DNA from: RGIG3009 sp045653425 | GTDB lineage: Bacteria > Bacillota > Clostridia > Oscillospirales > Acutalibacteraceae | Assembly (NCBI GenBank): GCA_045653425.1 | Contig: JAZOLU010000008.1 | Coordinates: forward strand, 18,968 to 82,967 | Reading direction: 5' to 3' | Length of the DNA stretch: 64,000 nucleotides | Part shown: piece after piece, positions 60,228 to 64,000 of the stretch | How the letters are laid out: every line of letters begins with the position of its first letter | Position numbering within the stretch: the stretch's first letter is position 1 | Notes under the pieces: generated by a model | The model's input: only the letters and a program-made list of their open reading frames with translations | The model's database searches: none | What the model was told of the DNA's origin: nothing | Translations under genes and position numbers: made by a program

Positions 60228-60955
60228 GAACGGTTTGCTTTGCCAAAAGAACGCTCAAAGAAATTGTGCGGGACCCGCTAACGTTGGGTTTTGGGTTGGG
60301 GTTCCCCGGCGCGCTGATATTGTTGCTCTCTGCCATTCAAGCCAACGTACCCGTGAGCTTGTTTGAGATAGAGAAACTCGCGCCCGGTATGACGGTGTTT
60401 GGTCTTTCGTTTATTACGCTTTTTTCCGCAACTTTGATTGCGCGGGATAGGGAAAGTGCTTTTTTAGCAAGATTGTACGCCACGCCGATGCGCGCGGTGG
60501 ATTTTATCTTGGGGTACTTGCTTCCGCTTTTGCCGATTGCTTTGATACAGAGCGTGTTTTGTTACGCTATCGGTATGGTTTTGGGAATGAAATTCACGCT
60601 GAATATGCCGGTCGCCTTGCTGGCCGTATTGCCTGTTTCTCTGTTTTTTATCGGTCTTGGCTTGCTTTTTGGAAGTGTTTTAACACAGAAACAGGTAGGG
60701 GGCATTTGCGGTGCTTTTCTTACCAATATCACCGCGTGGCTTTCGGGAATTTGGTTCGATTTAGAATTGGTAGGCGGCACGTTTAAGGCGGTTGCCAAGC
60801 TCTTACCGTTTTACCACGCAGTGCAACTGGAACAAGCACTGTTTGCTGGCAACGCGAGTAGCGTTTGGGTGGATTTGCTATGGGTTGTGGGATACGCGCT
60901 GGCGGCAACCGCCGTTGCCGTACTTTTATTTTTAAGACAAATGAAACAAGGGTAA
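60224..60955 (+). CDS. ABC-2 type permease
   Basis: 243 residues with about six membrane helices (LGFGLGFPGALILLLSAIQ, MTVFGLSFITLFSATLIA, then GYLLPLLPIALIQSVF). It is the membrane partner of the preceding ATPase, coupled by ATGA. Together with the AbrB-like regulator it forms a three-gene regulated export system. The substrate is not predictable from sequence. Confidence 0.9.
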   Translation: MRTVCFAKRTLKEIVRDPLTLGFGLGFPGALILLLSAIQANVPVSLFEIEKLAPGMTVFGLSFITLFSATLIARDRESAFLARLYATPMRAVDFILGYLLPLLPIALIQSVFCYAIGMVLGMKFTLNMPVALLAVLPVSLFFIGLGLLFGSVLTQKQVGGICGAFLTNITAWLSGIWFDLELVGGTFKAVAKLLPFYHAVQLEQALFAGNASSVWVDLLWVVGYALAATAVAVLLFLRQMKQG

Positions 60956-60960
60956 AACAA

Positions 60961-60995
60961 AACATCCTGTCACAAAACGTGACAGGATGTTTTAA
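60961..60995. terminator. terminator between the ABC operon and gpsA
   Basis: AACATCCTGTCAC / GTGACAGGATGTT with AAAAC loop, T-rich on both strands. Confidence 0.85.
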
Positions 60996-61023
60996 TAGGT
61001 ATAAAGTATGTAAACCGTGCGGA

Positions 61024-62112
61024 TTAACCCTCGTACTCCGTTTCAAATGCTTTCCACGGAACGCAGATGGATACTTCGTCCTCCAATAGTTCTTTGATGT
61101 GCCAAAGAAGCGGGAAGTCCTTCATATCAATCTTACCGGCGGCGGCAAGCTGCTCCACCGCTTTGGCGGTGCGGCGGCTGATAACCACGCCTTCCATAGT
61201 GATGCCGGGGAGCCGTTCCATCGACTCGTTGTAAGTGTAACCCTGACCAAGCAAGGCGCCCAGTTTGCGGTTTCTGCCGCCGAACACGGTAACGTAGAGG
61301 TCGCCTAAGCCAACAAAGATGTTGCGCTCTGCCGTGCTCTCGAACACGTCGAGCAGGAGATACATCTCTCTGGACGCTTGCATAAACAAAGCGGCCTGAG
61401 AATTGTAATGCTCAAACACTTTACCTTCGCGGCGATAGGAAAGACCAATCGCCAAAGCAACGCCCAAAGCGTAGGCGTTTTTTAGTGCCACGGCGCATTC
61501 CACACCGTGCACGTCGGTGGAAAGGCTGATGTGATAATAATCCGTTTCAAACAGCGATTTGAGCCAACGGAGCGTTTTCATATCCGGGCCGCAGAAGGTG
61601 ACTTCGGTGGGGTCTTGCACGGCGAGTTCATACGAGGTGCAGGGACCGCCTACGGCGTAAATGCTCAATTTTTTGTCGGTAAAGCGTTGCATATATTCGG
61701 GGTAAGAAATCAAATGCCCTTTGTTTTCGCCGTCGTCAATCATACCTTTGGAAATGGACAGCAGCGGTACCTCTTCCGGCAGTTTCGGAATAACGTTTTC
61801 GCAGAACCAGTCCATACCAAAAGAAGAAACACCGCAGATGATTAAATCGGCACCCTTGATGCATTCTTCCATTTCCTCAAAATAGTGAAAAGAAACCGTG
61901 GGAGGCATAATAAAAGGTGCATCCACACCGTTAGTATCGTTATTTTTTCTGTACTGAGAAAGCGTTAAGTGCGCTCCCGTTTTTTGACCGTGCTCAATGA
62001 TTTCCGTGTCGAGCGGGGAGCCAACCAAGCGAATGGTGTGGCCGTTGTGCGCCGCCGGAAACGTGATGGCGGAACCCATCATGCCCGAACAAATTACTGT
62101 AATGATTGCCAT
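61024..62112 (-). CDS. NAD(P)H-dependent glycerol-3-phosphate dehydrogenase-like protein
   Basis: 362 residues, GpsA fold. The N-terminal dinucleotide loop is ITVICSGMMGSAITFPAAHNG, a departure from the usual GxGxxGxA. GVSSFGMDWFCENVIPKL, VGGPCTSYELA and the catalytic Lys in VALKNAYALGVALA follow; NIFVGLGDLYVTVFGGRNRK is the substrate end. The family makes sn-glycerol 3-phosphate for lipids. The unusual nucleotide loop and the extra length suggest a paralogue that may use another substrate. AAGGCGG precedes the ATG at 62112. Confidence 0.82.
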   Translation of the reverse strand: MAIITVICSGMMGSAITFPAAHNGHTIRLVGSPLDTEIIEHGQKTGAHLTLSQYRKNNDTNGVDAPFIMPPTVSFHYFEEMEECIKGADLIICGVSSFGMDWFCENVIPKLPEEVPLLSISKGMIDDGENKGHLISYPEYMQRFTDKKLSIYAVGGPCTSYELAVQDPTEVTFCGPDMKTLRWLKSLFETDYYHISLSTDVHGVECAVALKNAYALGVALAIGLSYRREGKVFEHYNSQAALFMQASREMYLLLDVFESTAERNIFVGLGDLYVTVFGGRNRKLGALLGQGYTYNESMERLPGITMEGVVISRRTAKAVEQLAAAGKIDMKDFPLLWHIKELLEDEVSICVPWKAFETEYEG

Positions 62113-62176
62113 AGTTTTGCCGCCTTTCATTCATTTTGCTTAGGGACTTACCCAATACTTGAACTGTCCTCAAATA

Positions 62177-62205
62177 AAAATACCACTATTTGTAAAGTTT
62201 GTCAA
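62177..62205 (-). promoter_or_regulatory. promoter of the GpsA-like gene
   Basis: Minus strand TTGACA (62200-62205), 17 bases, TATTTT (62177-62182). Confidence 0.65.
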
Positions 62206-62288
62206 CTGCTTCCTCACCGAAACTTAAAATTTTGCGTCCGTTTTGTTAAATTTTTTCGATGTCGGTAGTAGCATTTTGGCGGGAACTG

Positions 62289-62297
62289 TGGTAAAAT
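62289..62297 (+). promoter_or_regulatory. extended -10 promoter of the PurF-like gene
   Basis: TGG followed by TAAAAT (62292-62297), 37 bases before the start. A weak TAGCAT is 17 bases upstream. Confidence 0.5.
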
Positions 62298-62334
62298 GAC
62301 GATGTACTTTTAGAAAATCAAAGGAGAATGGGCA

Positions 62335-63738
62335 ATGGGCGGCTTTTTCGGAGTGGTGTCAAAAACGGACTGCGTGTTTGATTTGTTCTTTGGCACAGAC
62401 TATCATTCGCATTTAGGAACAAAGCGCGGCGGTTTGGCGGTGTACGGAGAAACGGGGTTTAACCGTGCCATTCATAATATTGAAAATTCGCCGTTCCGCA
62501 CAAAGTTTGAACGCGACGTGGACGAAATGCACGGGACTTCCGGCATTGGCTGCATCTCGGATAACGAGCCGCAACCGCTGATTGTGCGCTCGCATTTGGG
62601 CAACTTTGCGTTAACAACCGTAGGGCGCATTAACAACGCAGATGATTTGGTGCGCGAGGCACTGGATGCCGGTACCGTTCATTTTTTGGAGATGAGCGGG
62701 GGTAATATCAACCCTACGGAACTTGCCGCCTCGCTTATCAACCAAAAGGACACCTTGGAGGAGGGTATCCGCTATGCGCAAAGCCGTATTGACGGTTCCT
62801 TGTCGCTTTTGTTACTTACGCCGGAGGGGCTTTACGCGGCCCGCGACGCTATGGGCCGCACGCCGGTGGTTATCGGCAAAAAGGAGGGTGCCCATTGTGC
62901 CACGTTTGAGTCTTCGGCATTTTTGAATTTGGGCTATGTGAACGAACGTGAACTGGGTCCCGGTGAAGTGGTGTTCTTAACGGCAGATAGCGTGGAAACC
63001 CGTGTTGCTCCCGGTGAACAAATGAAGATTTGCACGTTTATGTGGGTGTATTACGGGTATCCCACTTCTTCGTACGAAGGAGTAAACGTGGAGGAAATGC
63101 GTTGCCGTTGCGGTGAAATGCTGGCGCAACGTGATAACATTGATGCAGACAGTGTGGCGGGTATTCCGGATTCCGGCACAGCGCACGCCATTGGATATGC
63201 CAACCGTGCGGGCATTCCGTTTTCGCGCCCGTTCATTAAATATACTCCCACGTGGCCGCGCTCATTTATGCCGCAAAAACAGAGTCAGCGCAATTTGATT
63301 GCGCATATGAAACTCATTCCCGTGGATACACTGATTCGTGACAAACGGCTTATTTTAATTGATGATTCGCTGGTGCGCGGCACGCAAATGCGGGAAACGG
63401 CGGAGTTTTTGTACAACAGCGGTGCTAAAGAGGTACATATTCGCGCCGCTTGCCCACCCGTTATGTTCGGATGCCAATATTTGAACTTCTCGCGTTCCAC
63501 TTCGGAAATGGATTTAATTGCGCGCCGCACCATTGCGCGATTGGAAGGGGACGCGGCGGAGGAAAAATTATCGCTGTATACCGATCCCGACACGCCGGAA
63601 TATGCCGCTATGGTGGAGGAAATCCGCAAAGAACTCAAATTCACTTCGCTAAAATACCAGCGGTTGGATGATATGATAGAGGCCACAGGCCTTTCACCGT
63701 GCCGTTTTTGTACGTACTGTTGGACAGGCAAAAAATAA
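62335..63738 (+). CDS. PurF-like amidophosphoribosyltransferase paralogue without the glutaminase cysteine
   Basis: 467 residues. The layout matches glutamine PRPP amidotransferase: an N-terminal NTN domain (MGGFFGVVSKTDCVFDLFF, HLGTKRGGLAVYG) and a C-terminal phosphoribosyltransferase domain with the PRPP loop LILIDDSLVRGTQM. The residue that should be Cys after the initiator Met is Gly, so glutamine hydrolysis by the usual route is not expected. A cluster CRFCTYCW ends the protein. It may be ammonia dependent or have another role. AAAGGAG precedes the ATG. Confidence 0.85.
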   Translation: MGGFFGVVSKTDCVFDLFFGTDYHSHLGTKRGGLAVYGETGFNRAIHNIENSPFRTKFERDVDEMHGTSGIGCISDNEPQPLIVRSHLGNFALTTVGRINNADDLVREALDAGTVHFLEMSGGNINPTELAASLINQKDTLEEGIRYAQSRIDGSLSLLLLTPEGLYAARDAMGRTPVVIGKKEGAHCATFESSAFLNLGYVNERELGPGEVVFLTADSVETRVAPGEQMKICTFMWVYYGYPTSSYEGVNVEEMRCRCGEMLAQRDNIDADSVAGIPDSGTAHAIGYANRAGIPFSRPFIKYTPTWPRSFMPQKQSQRNLIAHMKLIPVDTLIRDKRLILIDDSLVRGTQMRETAEFLYNSGAKEVHIRAACPPVMFGCQYLNFSRSTSEMDLIARRTIARLEGDAAEEKLSLYTDPDTPEYAAMVEEIRKELKFTSLKYQRLDDMIEATGLSPCRFCTYCWTGKK

Positions 63739-63800
63739 CATAAAAAAGCACATCCCAACTGTGAACAAGTCCAGTAAAAACGGACAATAGAAAAAAACAC

Positions 63801-63837
63801 CCTCCTATGGTAGAATTAACACAACTACCATAGGAGG
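63801..63837 (+). promoter_or_regulatory. hairpin masking the transposase ribosome site
   Basis: CCTCCTATGGTAG (63801-63813) pairs perfectly with CTACCATAGGAGG (63825-63837), loop of 11 bases. The AGGAGG of the transposase reading frame is in the 3' arm, a known way to damp transposase made from external transcripts. Confidence 0.75.
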
Positions 63838-63844
63838 ATTTTTT

Positions 63845-64000
63845 ATGCCAAGAAGTTAACGACATATTAAAGAATACGAAAGAGAGATATTGGAGCTTAA
63901 AGCTCAAGGAAAAACATTAAGAGAGATTGGAGCAATGTATGGGTTTACATACGAGCAAGTACACAATTTCATCAGTAGATATAATATAAATCAACGCAAG
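63845..64000 (+). pseudogene. IS element transposase-like ORF, interrupted and cut by the window end
   Basis: From ATG 63845 the frame reads MPRS, stop (TAA at 63857-63859), then RHIKEYEREILELKAQGKTL and REIGAMYGFTYEQVHNFISR up to the edge, a helix-turn-helix typical of IS3-type OrfA proteins. The stop at codon 5 suggests an inactive copy, unless a non-standard start lies downstream. The element probably begins shortly after purF, near 63765. The rest lies outside the window. Confidence 0.65.

Overview
The window looks like the chromosome of a Gram-positive, spore-forming Clostridia bacterium, most likely of the Oscillospiraceae/Ruminococcaceae type. The signs are a PolC-type replicative polymerase, the pyrH-frr-uppS-cdsA-dxr-rseP-ispG-polC order typical of Firmicutes, sporulation genes (BofA, dipicolinate synthase A/B, YunB, a G5/3D-domain protein), a paired GlgC/GlgD, strong AGGAGG/GGTGA ribosome sites and sigma-A promoters with 17-18 base spacers. 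The taxonomic placement is inference from gene content.

1-13.8 kb: end of a phosphopantetheinyl transferase, convergent queH, then a tightly packed plus-strand block for UMP kinase, ribosome recycling, undecaprenyl-PP and CDP-diacylglycerol synthesis, two MEP isoprenoid steps, a site-2 protease, PolC, an rRNA methyltransferase and an HD-domain protein whose start appears to be ATC. 13.8-16.7 kb: minus-strand membrane/zinc-ribbon/phosphodiester-glycosidase genes. 16.9-23.9 kb: a divergent type IIA topoisomerase pair, SecG, BofA (ribosome site locked in a hairpin), a laccase-domain protein and an RluA enzyme. 24-36.7 kb: two flavoproteins (one fused to a Rieske domain), DUF951-prfA-sua5-coaE-lytic transglycosylase-M18 peptidase, the dpaA-dpaB-yunB sporulation cluster, ligA, a DUF47 protein and a solitary MazF. 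37.4-43.2 kb: glycogen operon glgB-glgC-glgD-glgA. 43.2-51.4 kb: a glycosyltransferase, regulators, a 6S-like RNA, an unusual repeat-bearing transcript of tiny ORFs, a split TSUP transporter, a G5/3D protein, asnB and tRNA-Tyr.

51.4-59.1 kb reads as an accessory segment of lower apparent GC. It carries a phased array of inverted repeats, a small HTH regulator, a cysteine-rich lipoprotein, an MFS transporter, a second branching enzyme of the eukaryote-like GH13_8 type, an ArsB/NhaD-like permease and an M20 hydrolase, separated by repeated hairpin elements. 59.2-64 kb holds an AbrB-regulated ABC exporter, a divergent GpsA, a PurF-like protein without the glutaminase cysteine, and the left end of a decayed insertion sequence.

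The most unusual object is at 46543-46907. A near-consensus promoter drives a short transcript carrying four copies of an AGGTGAGTCC-type ribosome-binding element. Each copy is followed by a start codon and a minute ORF, and the stops of preceding ORFs fall in or beside the next ribosome site. A terminator and a half-size membrane transporter pair follow.
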